64,000 nucleotides of DNA from CAXXOK01 sp035353615 (GTDB lineage Bacteria > Bacillota > Clostridia > Christensenellales > Aristaeellaceae). A program made the translations under genes and the position numbers. The notes under the pieces were generated by a model. The model had not been told where the DNA came from, did no database searches, and was given only the letters and a program-made list of their open reading frames with translations. The stretch covers positions 6,683-70,682 of the forward strand of contig DAOPZY010000014.1 of assembly GCA_035353615.1 (NCBI GenBank), in the 5' to 3' direction. Shown here piece after piece: positions 43,163-52,293 of this stretch. Each line of letters begins with the position of its first letter. Within the stretch, counting starts at the first letter, position 1.

Positions 43163-43197
43163 ACCGCGGCGCGTTTTTCTCAACAAACAGCGGCCGC

Positions 43198-43234
43198 GAA
43201 ACCGGCCGTGCCGCCAACAGGCGCGGCCGGTTTC
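43198..43234 (+). terminator. Hairpin between glgD and glgA
   Basis: GAAACCGGCCG (43198-43208) pairs with CGGCCGGTTTC (43224-43234); CCC rather than T-run follows, so it is probably a processing or stabilising hairpin within the operon. Confidence 0.5.
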
Positions 43235-43373
43235 CCAACAGGCACGGCCCAACCGGAACCAAACCGCGCCGCGAAAGCGCGTAGGAAAGCCTGCGGCGCG
43301 GTCGGCTCCGCAATATAGGCGCCTAAACCAAACCCTTTGCCGCAAGGCGAAGGCTGAACAAGGAGCGTGGAAC

Positions 43374-44816
43374 ATGAACATTCTTTTTACGGCCAGCGAA
43401 TGCGTACCCTTTGTAAAAACCGGCGGTTTGGCGGACGTGGTAGGCTCTCTCGCGCCTGTGCTTGCCAAACAGGGGCATGATGTGCGCGTGATGCTGCCCA
43501 TGTATACGGCCATCTCACAGGAATGGCAAAGCAAAATGCAGTTTGTGCTGAACTTTGACGTTCAGCTGGGCTGGCGCAGGCAGTACTGCGGGGTGATGAT
43601 GCTTAAAAAGGACGGCGTCACCTATTACTTTCTGGATAATAAGTACTATTTCGGCAGGCCGTACATCTACGGCTTGGGCGGGGACGAGTACGAGAGGTAC
43701 GGCTTCTTCTGCCGCGCGGTGCTGAACGCGTTGCCGCTGCTGGAGTTCCGTCCGGATATTCTGCACGCGCACGATTGGCAAAGCGGCATGGTGCCTGCGC
43801 TGCTGAAAATCCAGTATGCCCATCTGCCTTTTTATTCGGGCATCCGGAGCATTTTTACCATTCACAATCTTCAGTATCAGGGCATTTTCGGCATCCGTGA
43901 GGTGCAGGATGTGTTGGGCCTTGGGGACGGCCTGTGGTCGGGCGATAAGTTGGAATGCTACGGCTGCGCCAACTTTATGAAGGCCGGGCTGGTGTACAGC
44001 GACGCCATTTCCACCGTCAGCCCCAGCTATGCCGAGGAGATCACCACGGCCTACTACGGCGAGCGGCTGGACGGGCTGATCCGCGCACGCAAGGATTCGC
44101 TCTACGGCGTGCTGAACGGCATTGATACGGAGGAGTATGATCCCGAGCACGATCCGCTGATTTACCAGACCTTCAGCATCGCGGACATGAGCGGCAAGGC
44201 GGAAAACAAACGCCGCCTGCAGGAAGATTTGGGGCTGGAAGTAAACCCGGAAATTCCGCTGATCGCCATGGTTGGCCGCCTGACCAATCAGAAGGGCTTG
44301 GATTTGGTGGATTGCGTTTTGGGGGATATCATGGCGGAAAACGTTCAGATGGCCGTGCTGGGTATGGGCGATGCGCGTTATACCAACCTGTTCAGCTGGG
44401 CGGAAGGGCAATACAAAGGGCATTTGGCGGCGCGTTTTGCGATGGATCACGCGCTGGCGCACAGGCTGTACGCGGGCGCGGATTTCTTCCTGATGCCTTC
44501 CCTGTTTGAGCCGTGCGGCCTGAGCCAGTTGATTTCCATGCGGTACGGCACCATTCCGATTGTGCGTGAAACCGGCGGCCTGCGCGATACGGTGCTGAGC
44601 TACAACGAGTACACCAAGGACGGCAACGGCTTCACCTTCCTCAATTATAATGCGCACGACATGCTAACCGTGATTCAGCGGGCGCTGCATTATTACCACA
44701 ATGACCGGGAGATTCTCGTCACGATGCAGAAACGGGGCATGGAGGCCGATTTCAGCTGGACGCACAGCGCGAACGACTATGTGGCCATTTATGAAAAGCT
44801 GCTGAAACTGCAGTAA
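43374..44816 (+). CDS. glgA: Glycogen synthase (ADP-glucose type)
   Basis: 480 residues; AAGGAG 8 bases upstream. The GT5 marks are present: N-terminal PFVKTGGLADVVGSLAPVL (ADP-glucose-binding KTGG), LHAHDWQSGMVPALL, YGVLNGIDTEEYDPEHD, MVGRLTNQKGLDL and the C-terminal MPSLFEPCGLSQLISMRYG with the conserved Glu. It extends alpha-1,4-glucan chains. It closes the operon; a strong terminator follows. Confidence 0.97.
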   Translation: MNILFTASECVPFVKTGGLADVVGSLAPVLAKQGHDVRVMLPMYTAISQEWQSKMQFVLNFDVQLGWRRQYCGVMMLKKDGVTYYFLDNKYYFGRPYIYGLGGDEYERYGFFCRAVLNALPLLEFRPDILHAHDWQSGMVPALLKIQYAHLPFYSGIRSIFTIHNLQYQGIFGIREVQDVLGLGDGLWSGDKLECYGCANFMKAGLVYSDAISTVSPSYAEEITTAYYGERLDGLIRARKDSLYGVLNGIDTEEYDPEHDPLIYQTFSIADMSGKAENKRRLQEDLGLEVNPEIPLIAMVGRLTNQKGLDLVDCVLGDIMAENVQMAVLGMGDARYTNLFSWAEGQYKGHLAARFAMDHALAHRLYAGADFFLMPSLFEPCGLSQLISMRYGTIPIVRETGGLRDTVLSYNEYTKDGNGFTFLNYNAHDMLTVIQRALHYYHNDREILVTMQKRGMEADFSWTHSANDYVAIYEKLLKLQ

Positions 44817-44953
44817 CGCAACCTCGGCCTGCCATAGAAACGGCATGCGCATGCCTTGCGGGGCGGCTGTAAACGCGTGAACGCAGCAACGCCTGCCAAA
44901 CGAAAAAACCTTAACAGCCGCGTTGCCGTAAAACGCAGAAGGAACAACCCAAC

Positions 44954-45006
44954 CTGAAAACCGGCAGGGATTCCGCCATTGGCGGCTTTCCTGCCGGTTT
45001 TTCAGC
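44954..45006 (+). terminator. Terminator of the glycogen operon
   Basis: CTGAAAACCGGCAGG (44954-44968) pairs with CCTGCCGGTTTTTCAG (44990-45005) with one bulge; the 3' arm contains TTTTT. The following 45007-45188 stretch shows no gene. Confidence 0.8.
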
Positions 45007-45188
45007 GCTATGGGGTTTCCGAACGGGACGTGGGGGAAAGGCGCGCCGGAGGTTCAGAGCGGGTACGCAAAGCAAATCATACGCGACCGGAAGGCGTAGC
45101 GTTACAAAGTGAACGGCTGTCCTGAAAGCGCATCATAACAAAGCCAATGCGTGGCCGCCAGCGGATCAAAACGGTGCGAACTGTGCGG

Positions 45189-45227
45189 CCGGTAAGCGGA
45201 TCAAAAGCAGCGCCCGCCGCTTACCGG
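45189..45227 (-). terminator. Hairpin at the end of bioY
   Basis: CCGGTAAGCGG (45189-45199) pairs perfectly with CCGCTTACCGG (45217-45227). The bioY stop codon (45221-45223) lies inside the stem. No T-run is seen. Confidence 0.55.
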
Positions 45228-45778
45228 AAGGCTTTCACCCGTTGCGGAACCACCCGAACCACAAAAATGGCCAAGGCAGTTTTAATGGCTTCCGGTATCA
45301 GAAACGGGACCACGCACCAGCCCAGCGCCGTAGACAGGCCAACAGGGCCTGTGGAACCGGCGTAGGCGATCATGAACCAAGCGGTTCCGAAAACGTAGCA
45401 GAGGATCAGACCGGCGATCATTCCGACAATGCGAACCCAGTAGCGGTTGCCCAGCCATGCGGTGATCAGCCAGTAGCATAATGCCGCCACTAAAAAACCA
45501 ACCAGATACCCGCCGGTTACGCCCAAAAGCATGCCAAGCCCGCCGCGAAACCCGGAGAAAACAGGAATGCCCACCATCCCCAACAGCAGATAGACCGTCA
45601 CGGCGAGCACGCTCCGCCTTCCCCCCAGCAAGCCCATGGTGCACAGCACGGCGAAGGTTTGCAGGGTAAAGGGCACCGTAGAGGGGATGGATATCCATGC
45701 GCAAATGGCGATCAGCACGGCAAACAGGGCAATATAGACCATATCCAGCGTAGTCAGCTTGGAAGCGGGGTTGGGCAT
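45221..45778 (-). CDS. bioY: Biotin transporter substrate-binding component BioY
   Basis: 185 residues from ATG 45778, chosen because the promoter ends at ~45818 and the product then has normal length; ATG 45790 is an alternative. About six membrane segments with the BioY blocks TVPFTLQTFAVLCTMGLLGG, GFRGGLGMLLGVTGGYLVGF and IPEAIKTALAIFVV. It is the S-component of an energy-coupling-factor transporter and captures biotin; the EcfA/EcfT module must be encoded elsewhere. It stands alone under an apparent BirA operator. Confidence 0.95.
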   Translation of the reverse strand: MPNPASKLTTLDMVYIALFAVLIAICAWISIPSTVPFTLQTFAVLCTMGLLGGRRSVLAVTVYLLLGMVGIPVFSGFRGGLGMLLGVTGGYLVGFLVAALCYWLITAWLGNRYWVRIVGMIAGLILCYVFGTAWFMIAYAGSTGPVGLSTALGWCVVPFLIPEAIKTALAIFVVRVVPQRVKAFR

Positions 45779-45817
45779 TGGGAGCCACATCCTTTCCGTA
45801 TGCAGGGAATCCATAGG

Positions 45818-45870
45818 ATCATAGCAGAGCGGAAAGAGAATGTCAACCAAAAACAGAATATAAGTTGACA
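45818..45870 (-). promoter_or_regulatory. bioY promoter with BirA-type operator
   Basis: Minus strand: TTGACA (45846-45841), 17 bases, TATGAT (45823-45818). TGTCAAC (45841-45847) and GTTGACA (45864-45870) form an inverted repeat 16 bases apart, the layout of BirA operators. One half coincides with the -35, so BirA-biotinyl-AMP would block RNA polymerase. Confidence 0.75.
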
Positions 45871-46079
45871 ATAATCTGTCGGGAATGTGCTCGCCCGACG
45901 AGGCATCGCACCCCCACAAGGTGCGGATGGGGCGTTATCCTTCTTTTCAAATTGCGGATCGAGCTGCGTGAGCCTTGCGGACGCGGATTTTCAGCAACAG
46001 CCCGGGGATGGGCGCATATCAAATGTAACCAACCCAAAGCCGCCGCGTACTGCTTACGGAGCGGTTCGCGGCGGCTCAG

Positions 46080-46275
46080 ATGATTAAGGAAGCGGCAGGG
46101 ACGGTGATACCGCGCGACTCAAAATCCTGCGGACTGTTCGGTCGCTTTGATTTACAGACTGCGACAGCAAGTTTTGGGTAGCGCCCAAAACCCCGTCAGG
46201 CGGTTCACCCTTGGACCCTGACAGGGAATCGCATCCCTTGACCCCTTATCGCTGCGGCGGGAGTTTCGCGGCAGC
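46080..46275 (-). repeat. Dispersed GC-rich stem-loop repeat, copy 5
   Basis: On the minus strand: CCCGCCGCAGCGATAAGGGG and TCAAGGG, a CCCTGTCAGGG hairpin, GACGGGGTTTTGGGCGCTAC, CCCAAAA, then GCGACCGAACAG. The order equals that of the 20.9 kb copy. The whole gap 45871-46366 carries no gene I can support. Confidence 0.55.
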
Positions 46276-46366
46276 CTGAACCTTTGGCCCGCTTGCCTGA
46301 TTTCGAAATTGCGTTATGGCAGACCCTAAAGAAGCGGGGCATATCAACCCCTGTTGTGGGAACCCA

Positions 46367-46717
46367 TCAGTACTGATAATTCTCCACGTCAATTTTATCC
46401 GGGTCGGTGTAAGGCGCAAGGGCGGAGATCATGCGCACCACGCTATCGGAATGGTTGATAACGTAATGTACCTCGCCGGGTTCGATATGGATCAGTTGGC
46501 CGGGTTGCAGGTGATGCGACACCCCGTCTACCACAATGTCCACTTCCCCTTCGAGGATAAAGAAATTTTCTTCCATCACGTTATGATAATGCGCTTTAAA
46601 ATCCTGCCCTGCCTGAAACTGGACGATGGCGAAATTCATGCGCGGGCCTTTCATCAGGTATTTCGGGCCGCTATCGCCAAAGCGAAACTCCCGGTCGTTT
46701 TCATGAATGATGAACAT
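46367..46717 (-). CDS. Small cupin protein linked to lsrK
   Basis: 116 residues; GGAGGGGG 6 bases before the ATG. A single cupin_2 domain with metal-binding pattern HYHNVMEENFFILEG and, in the second box, PGQLIHIEPGEVHYVIN. It lies 18 bases after lsrK on the same strand, so it is almost certainly co-transcribed. In enterobacteria the phospho-AI-2 isomerase LsrG belongs to this pathway; no LsrG is seen here, and this cupin may do that step or another step on phospho-DPD. That is inference from position. Confidence 0.85.
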   Translation of the reverse strand: MFIIHENDREFRFGDSGPKYLMKGPRMNFAIVQFQAGQDFKAHYHNVMEENFFILEGEVDIVVDGVSHHLQPGQLIHIEPGEVHYVINHSDSVVRMISALAPYTDPDKIDVENYQY

Positions 46718-46735
46718 AGTGATCCCCCTCCATTT

Positions 46736-48301
46736 TTACAGTCCGGGCGCAACCCACATATAGCGGGTCAGGCCGCGGTCGCTTAAAGCGAGCTGGGCTT
46801 GATATACCTCGCGCCAAGGCGCGTACATCGCATCATAAACCCGATGGTTTTCCGGGTTGGGCAGGTAGGTATGCTCCCACTGGACCAACTGACGCGCGGC
46901 TTGGGAAATATCCGGATACAGCCCCGCGCCGTGGCCGGCGAGTATGGCCGCGCCCAGCGCGGTGGCCTCCTTCACCACGGGCACCTTAACCGGTACCCCC
47001 AGCACATCCGCGACAATCTGGCACCAGATATCCCCCTTGCTCGCGCCCCCCGCGAAAACAATCTCCTTCGGGGCGTTGCCGGTGGATTCCCGCACCAGCT
47101 CCAGATGGCCCTTGGTGACCATCGCGGCGTTTTCCATAATGGCGCGGTAGAAAGTATACTTGTTAAACTTCGCCGCGTCAAAGTCAAAATTCGTGAAAGT
47201 GGGCGCGGCGTGCTTCCAGGCGATGAAATTCATCACATCGCTGAAGGTGCACATCATGCCGTAACAGCCGGCAGGCACCTTGGCGGCTTCAATATTCATC
47301 AGCGCATAAGGGTCGGTGTTCAGCTCCCTGGCGCGGCGCAGTTCATCCTGACAAAACGCGTCCCGATACCAGCGCATGGCCAGCCCCGGCATAAATGCCA
47401 GCGCCTCATACTGCCACATGCCGGGCACGGCGTGGCAGTTGACGCGCACGCGGCATTGCGGGTCGGTCGCGCCGCTGTCGGTGTTAAACTCATACTGCCA
47501 GAAGCTGCCGCCGAAAATGGCCGCCTGCCCCCGATCCACAACGCCTACGCCGATGCAGCCCAGCTGGGAGTCACCGCCGCCGGCCACCACCGGCGTGCCG
47601 ACCGCAAGACCGGTATCCTCGGCGCCCTGAAAGTTCACGGGGCCGACAACGGCGCCGCACTCCACCGTGGGGGGAAAGATATCGTCCTTCAACCCAACTT
47701 TGCGCATGATGGAGGTATCCCACGCGCGTTTCTGCAAATCAAAAATGCCGGTGGTGCTGCCATTGCTCGGTTCAACCGCAAGCACGCCGGTGAGCTTGTA
47801 AATAAGCCAATCGTTAAACATGCCAATCTTCGCTACCTGAGCGTACAGCTCCGGCAGCTTGTTTTTAACCCACAGGATGCGCGGAAGCGCGCCCAGCGCA
47901 TAGGTCTGGCCGGAAACGGAATAGATTTCCTTTTCCAGCGCGGGGTTCATGCGGATCAGCTGCCCCACCTCGTCGGTGCTGCGGGCGTCCACATTGGCGC
48001 AAGCCCAGATTTCCTGCCCCTGCGCGTTGTAAAGCACGATGCCTTCGCGCATGCACGTGGTGCTCACGGCCGCGATATCCCCGGGCTGGATCCCGGTTTG
48101 CGCCAGCACGCCGCGCACGCATTCGCTGGCCAGTTGCCAGTTGCGAACCCAATCGAAATCCATACTGCCGGGATAGCGGGGATCCTCGCGGTGGGTCCAT
48201 TCACGCTGCACGCAACCGATCTGATTGCCATCCGTGCCGAACAGTACCGCGCGAACGCTTCCCGTACCCGCGTCGATCGCCATCAGGTATTGTTTTGCCA
48301 T
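46736..48301 (-). CDS. lsrK: Autoinducer-2 kinase
   Basis: 521 residues from ATG 48301 (GGAGG 8 bases upstream). A FGGY-family kinase that follows enterobacterial LsrK along its whole length: MAIDAGTGSVRAVLFGTDGN, CMREGIVLYNAQGQEIWACA, VEPSNGSTTGIFDL, RWYRDAFCQDEL, FAGGASKGDIWCQI and VPVVKEATALGAAIL. It phosphorylates imported AI-2 (DPD) in the cytoplasm; the phospho form then binds LsrR. It is downstream of lsrR after ~200 bases and upstream of the cupin gene. Confidence 0.93.
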   Translation of the reverse strand: MAKQYLMAIDAGTGSVRAVLFGTDGNQIGCVQREWTHREDPRYPGSMDFDWVRNWQLASECVRGVLAQTGIQPGDIAAVSTTCMREGIVLYNAQGQEIWACANVDARSTDEVGQLIRMNPALEKEIYSVSGQTYALGALPRILWVKNKLPELYAQVAKIGMFNDWLIYKLTGVLAVEPSNGSTTGIFDLQKRAWDTSIMRKVGLKDDIFPPTVECGAVVGPVNFQGAEDTGLAVGTPVVAGGGDSQLGCIGVGVVDRGQAAIFGGSFWQYEFNTDSGATDPQCRVRVNCHAVPGMWQYEALAFMPGLAMRWYRDAFCQDELRRARELNTDPYALMNIEAAKVPAGCYGMMCTFSDVMNFIAWKHAAPTFTNFDFDAAKFNKYTFYRAIMENAAMVTKGHLELVRESTGNAPKEIVFAGGASKGDIWCQIVADVLGVPVKVPVVKEATALGAAILAGHGAGLYPDISQAARQLVQWEHTYLPNPENHRVYDAMYAPWREVYQAQLALSDRGLTRYMWVAPGL

Positions 48302-48500
48302 GATGATGCCTCCGTTCCATATCCATCGACAATACCGCGCTGCTCGCGGCTCGTTACAGCAGGGAGCACAGGACCGTGAAAAAGCAGGGCAACCGGCCCG
48401 CGCGCTGTGTCCCGCTGCCATAGCGTTTGCGCGACTTTCAACGCGTACAGTCAGCGCGTCTAAAACGCCGCAAGTCGGAACCGGTTCGCGCGCCGGCCTT

Positions 48501-49424
48501 CTACACTTCTTCCGGCTGGTTTAAAAGCTGGCTGGCGGTATTGTCGTCCGAGATCAACACGTCCAGATAGCCGCCGCGGAGCGCGGCGCGGATGGCGTTG
48601 ACCTTCACATCGCCCGCCGCTACGCCGATCACGTTTTTAAGCGCTTTCAGCTTGGTGAGCGGCGTGCTGATGAGGCGTTCCTCCAATGGGGTTTCGATCA
48701 ACTTGCCGTCGCTGTTGATAAAATGGCTGAGCAGATCGCCAACCGCGCCTTGCATTTGCAGGTACAGGAAATCATTGCGGTTGAGGATCCCGGATTTGAA
48801 AATGGTAGCGGATTCGTGCATGGAGCCGATGCCGACGACGGTCAACTGCGCAAGCGAGATCATTCGACTGATTTCCGTAACGCTGGATTCCTGCCGCATG
48901 GCGGTGGCCATTTCCTTGCTGCTGGCCAACAGCGGCGTGGGGATCAGGTGCAGCTTTGCGTTAAATACATTGCTGCGCGTATCCGGCAGGTAATAGCTGA
49001 CGCCGCCGGTGAGCGAAACGCAGGTAATGGGATGCTCCGCCATGGTGGCAAGGTTGTTGAGCACACGGTTGGGGGTGTCGCCATAGCCTATGTTAATGAA
49101 GCTGTTTTCCGAAAGCCTTTCGGCAATGTACATGCTGGCGGCTTCCGCGATGCCCGCGTTTACCTGGCTTTTGTTGAGCGAGGAGGGGACGATAAACGCA
49201 TCCTTCAGCCCATAGGTTTCCATCAGCCCGCGCTCCAGCTTCATGCGGGTTTCGCCGTCCTTGCGCAGGCGAAACTGAATGATGCCCGTCTGACGCGCCT
49301 TTTCCAGCAGCTTAATCACCCGCATGCGGCTGATGCCCAGCGTATCGGCCACGCTTTGCTGCGTCATGTTTTCAAAATAATAGTACCAGGCAATTTTGAT
49401 CATCAGCGACTCTTCGTAGTCCAT
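48501..49424 (-). CDS. lsrR: LsrR, SorC/DeoR-family regulator of AI-2 uptake
   Basis: 307 residues from ATG 49424 (AGAGGGGG 5 bases upstream). The helix-turn-helix is MTQQSVADTLGISRMRVIKL, preceded by IAWYYYFENM, as in LsrR. The C-terminal sugar-binding domain has VSLTGGVSYYLPD, LIPTPLLASSKEMA, VVGIGSM, GAVGDLLSHF and GGYLDVLISDDNTA. It should repress the divergent lsrA operon and perhaps its own gene until phospho-AI-2 binds. Confidence 0.9.
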   Translation of the reverse strand: MDYEESLMIKIAWYYYFENMTQQSVADTLGISRMRVIKLLEKARQTGIIQFRLRKDGETRMKLERGLMETYGLKDAFIVPSSLNKSQVNAGIAEAASMYIAERLSENSFINIGYGDTPNRVLNNLATMAEHPITCVSLTGGVSYYLPDTRSNVFNAKLHLIPTPLLASSKEMATAMRQESSVTEISRMISLAQLTVVGIGSMHESATIFKSGILNRNDFLYLQMQGAVGDLLSHFINSDGKLIETPLEERLISTPLTKLKALKNVIGVAAGDVKVNAIRAALRGGYLDVLISDDNTASQLLNQPEEV

Positions 49425-49487
49425 GGAACCCCCTCTGCCGAAACCTTGCAAAAGTAACGGCTAAAAACAAAAGTATCTTGTGGGAAT

Positions 49488-49516
49488 AGTATAACACCTG
49501 TTCGAAACGCTGTCAA
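49488..49516 (-). promoter_or_regulatory. Consensus promoter of lsrR
   Basis: Minus strand TTGACA (49516-49511), 17 bases, TATACT (49493-49488). Confidence 0.8.
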
Positions 49517-49647
49517 TTGATATTGATAAATCTTGTTTGAAATGGTAGAAAACCAACCTAGACAATGAAAATCAATAGAAAATATAAATTAAAAGTGTGC
49601 GAAATACACAATGAAATTCGCGGTTTTGGCAGAAATGAAACCGGATT

Positions 49648-49699
49648 TGCAAAATATTTTGCACGGGGCGTTGACAAATCTATCGGGACAAGGTATGAT
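49648..49699 (+). promoter_or_regulatory. lsrA promoter with perfect 16-bp palindrome
   Basis: TTGACA (49671-49676), 17 bases, TATGAT (49694-49699). TGCAAAATATTTTGCA (49648-49663) is a perfect palindrome ending 7 bases before the -35, the best candidate LsrR operator. A weaker repeat, GCGAAAT...AATTCGC, lies further upstream (about 49600-49625). Confidence 0.7.
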
Positions 49700-49760
49700 G
49701 TGCACAGGAACAAAAAAGACGCTGATCTAATATTTGTTTAGACCATTGGGGGTTCAGTTG

Positions 49761-51281
49761 ATGAACGAATCGGTACGGCTGCCCGATGACGCGATGCTAT
49801 CCGTGCGTGGCATCACCAAAGCGTTTGGGTCCAACTGCGTTCTGAAAGGCGTGGATATGGACATTGCCAAAGGCTCGGTGGTGGCGCTTATCGGGGGCAA
49901 CGGGGCGGGCAAAAGCACGCTGGTCAAAATCGTCATGGGGATTTATCAGCCGGATGAGGGCGAGGTTTTTTTGGAAGGCAAGGCGGCTAAGCTGGGCAAG
50001 CCCGCCGCCTCACTCGCCGCGGGGATTTATCTGGTTCCGCAGGAGCCGATGCTTTTCCCCAACATGACGGTGGAAGAAAACGTGCTTATGGGGTTCATGG
50101 AAAAATCATCCGACCTGCACAAGCGTCTGGTAACCCTGCTTGGGCATTTGGGTTGGAAGTTGGACCTGAACCGCAAGGCGGCGACCCTTTCCATTGCGGA
50201 GCAGCAATTGGTGGAACTGCTGCGCGGCCTCATGCGGGACGCGCGGCTGCTGATCCTGGATGAGCCGACCAGCTCGCTTACGTTTAACGAGGTGGAAAGC
50301 CTGTTTGCCATCGTGGAGGATCTGAAAGCCAAGGGCATCAGCATTATCTACATTACCCACCGCCTGACAGAGGTGTTCCAGATTGCGGATCGGGTGCTGA
50401 TTATGCGGGACGGCGTGATTACCCTCAATGGCCCCGTGTGTGATTTTACCCGGGAAATGCTGGTCGCCGGATTGTTGCCGCCCAACGCGGATAACCACGG
50501 CGCGCAAACGGTATGCAAAACGGTCAGCCATGAAGGCCGCGAACCGGCGCTTGTGATCGATCACCTGACGGGTTACGGCTTCCGGGATGTGAGCCTGAAA
50601 GTGTACCCGGGGGAAATTTTGGGGCTGGCCGGCGTGGTCGGCGCCGGGCGCACGGAACTGGCAACAACGGTGTTTGGCCGCGATACGGTCAAGAGCGGTA
50701 AAGTGTACGTGGAAGGCAAGGACGTAACCGGGCTAAGCACCCGCGGCATGTTGGACGCGGGCCTGAACTACGTGGCGGAGGATCGGTTCCTTAACGGCAT
50801 TTTCCGCATCAGCGACGTGGCCGCCAACACGACCGCCGCCAACCTGAACCATATGTCGAAGTTCTTTATCAACTTTAAGGAGGAACGTCGGGTTACGGAC
50901 CAGTTTATTCAGGCGTTCCGCACCAAGGTCACGGGGCGCGACCAACTGATTGGCTCGCTCTCCGGCGGCAACCAGCAGAAAGTGGTGATCGCCCGCTCGC
51001 TTTCCACCCATCCAAAAGTGCTGATCTTGGACGAGCCGACACGCGGCATTGACGCGGCGGCCCGCGGCGATGTGTACGCGATTATTGAGCAGCTGAAGGA
51101 ACAGGGGCTGGCGATCCTTCTGATTTCGTCCGATATGGAGGAAATTGTGGAGTTGAGCGACCGCGCGGTAACCATGTATTGCGGGCATATCAACAAGGAA
51201 TTTGCCAAGTGCGACATTTGTCAGGATCATCTGATGTCCGCCGCGTTTGGCGTCACGGAAGGGAGTGCGAAGAATGCTTAA
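49761..51281 (+). CDS. lsrA: AI-2 ABC transporter ATP-binding protein
   Basis: 506 residues from ATG 49761 (GGGGG 8 bases upstream). Two fused ABC domains: first Walker A GGNGAGKST and ILDEPTSSLT, with signature-like region TLSIAEQQLVELLRGL; second GVVGAGRTE, LSGGNQQKVVIARSL and LILDEPTRGIDAA. The arrangement equals that of LsrA/RbsA. It powers AI-2 uptake through LsrC and LsrD. Overlaps lsrC by 8 bases. Confidence 0.92.
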   Translation: MNESVRLPDDAMLSVRGITKAFGSNCVLKGVDMDIAKGSVVALIGGNGAGKSTLVKIVMGIYQPDEGEVFLEGKAAKLGKPAASLAAGIYLVPQEPMLFPNMTVEENVLMGFMEKSSDLHKRLVTLLGHLGWKLDLNRKAATLSIAEQQLVELLRGLMRDARLLILDEPTSSLTFNEVESLFAIVEDLKAKGISIIYITHRLTEVFQIADRVLIMRDGVITLNGPVCDFTREMLVAGLLPPNADNHGAQTVCKTVSHEGREPALVIDHLTGYGFRDVSLKVYPGEILGLAGVVGAGRTELATTVFGRDTVKSGKVYVEGKDVTGLSTRGMLDAGLNYVAEDRFLNGIFRISDVAANTTAANLNHMSKFFINFKEERRVTDQFIQAFRTKVTGRDQLIGSLSGGNQQKVVIARSLSTHPKVLILDEPTRGIDAAARGDVYAIIEQLKEQGLAILLISSDMEEIVELSDRAVTMYCGHINKEFAKCDICQDHLMSAAFGVTEGSAKNA

Positions 51282-52293
51282 AAAGCTGTTGCATTCCCGG
51301 GAGGTTACGGCGCTCGCGTTTGTGGTTTTCATGTTTTTGGGCGTAGGCGCCATCAACCCCGCTTTTCTGACCCCGGCGAACATCTGGCTGTGCCTGAACA
51401 GCAGCGTTGTGTACACGGTGGTTGCGGTTGGCATCGCGCTGGTGATTATCACAGGGGAAATTGACGTTTCGGTAGGCGCGACGCTCGGCATGACGGCGGC
51501 CGTCAGCGGCACCATGATTCGCAACGGCGAGCCTTGGATACTGGCCATCGGCGCGGCCCTGCTGATCGGGTTGCTGATTGGTTCGATCAACGGCTTCGGC
51601 GTTACGGTGCTCAAGATTCCTTCTATTATTATGACGCTGGGCATCAACGGCATCGTGCGCGGGCTGATCTATGTGTTCACCAACGGCAAATGGGTGGAAA
51701 ACATCCCCTTCGACTTTAAAAATCTTTCGCAGGGGCGGCTGTTCAGCAGCATCACGTTTTTCTACCTTGGCGCGATCCTGCTGATTGTGGCGGTGCACCT
51801 GATTCTCACCCGCACCAAACGCGGCCGCTATCTGGCGGCGGTGGGGGATAACATCGGCGGCGCAACGCTGCTGGGCATCCCGGTAGATACCACTAAGTTT
51901 TCGGCCTTCGCGCTTTGCGGCGTGCTGGCGGCGGTGGGCGGCGTGCTCTTTGTGAGCCGAGTTGGGTTTGTAACCCCCATCGCGGGCAATGGGTACGAGA
52001 TGAAAGTGATCGCGGCTTGCGTATTGGGCGGCATCAGCCTGTCCGGCGGCGTAGGCACGGTAATCGGCGCTGGGCTTGGCGCGGCCATCATGGCTTCCAT
52101 CAGCCGCATCCTCGTGTTTGTCGGCTTCTCCTCGGATTATGATGATACCATCACGGGCATTCTGCTGATTATCATCGTGGTTTCCGACGCACTCCTCCGC
52201 AGGCGCGCGGTGGAACAGGCCAGGCGGCAGCGTCTGGCTGCGAAAACGCAGCTGCTTGCAGCGGATGGGAAGGAGGCGACGGCGGGTGAATAA
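51274..52293 (+). CDS. lsrC: AI-2 ABC transporter permease LsrC
   Basis: 339 residues from ATG 51274, overlapping lsrA by 8 bases, with GGGAG upstream. About ten membrane segments; typical blocks are VVAVGIALVIITGEIDVSVG, TVLKIPSIIMTLGINGIVRG and VLGGISLSGGVGTVIGAGLG. Paired with lsrD, which overlaps its end by 8 bases. Confidence 0.9.
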   Translation: MLKKLLHSREVTALAFVVFMFLGVGAINPAFLTPANIWLCLNSSVVYTVVAVGIALVIITGEIDVSVGATLGMTAAVSGTMIRNGEPWILAIGAALLIGLLIGSINGFGVTVLKIPSIIMTLGINGIVRGLIYVFTNGKWVENIPFDFKNLSQGRLFSSITFFYLGAILLIVAVHLILTRTKRGRYLAAVGDNIGGATLLGIPVDTTKFSAFALCGVLAAVGGVLFVSRVGFVTPIAGNGYEMKVIAACVLGGISLSGGVGTVIGAGLGAAIMASISRILVFVGFSSDYDDTITGILLIIIVVSDALLRRRAVEQARRQRLAAKTQLLAADGKEATAGE

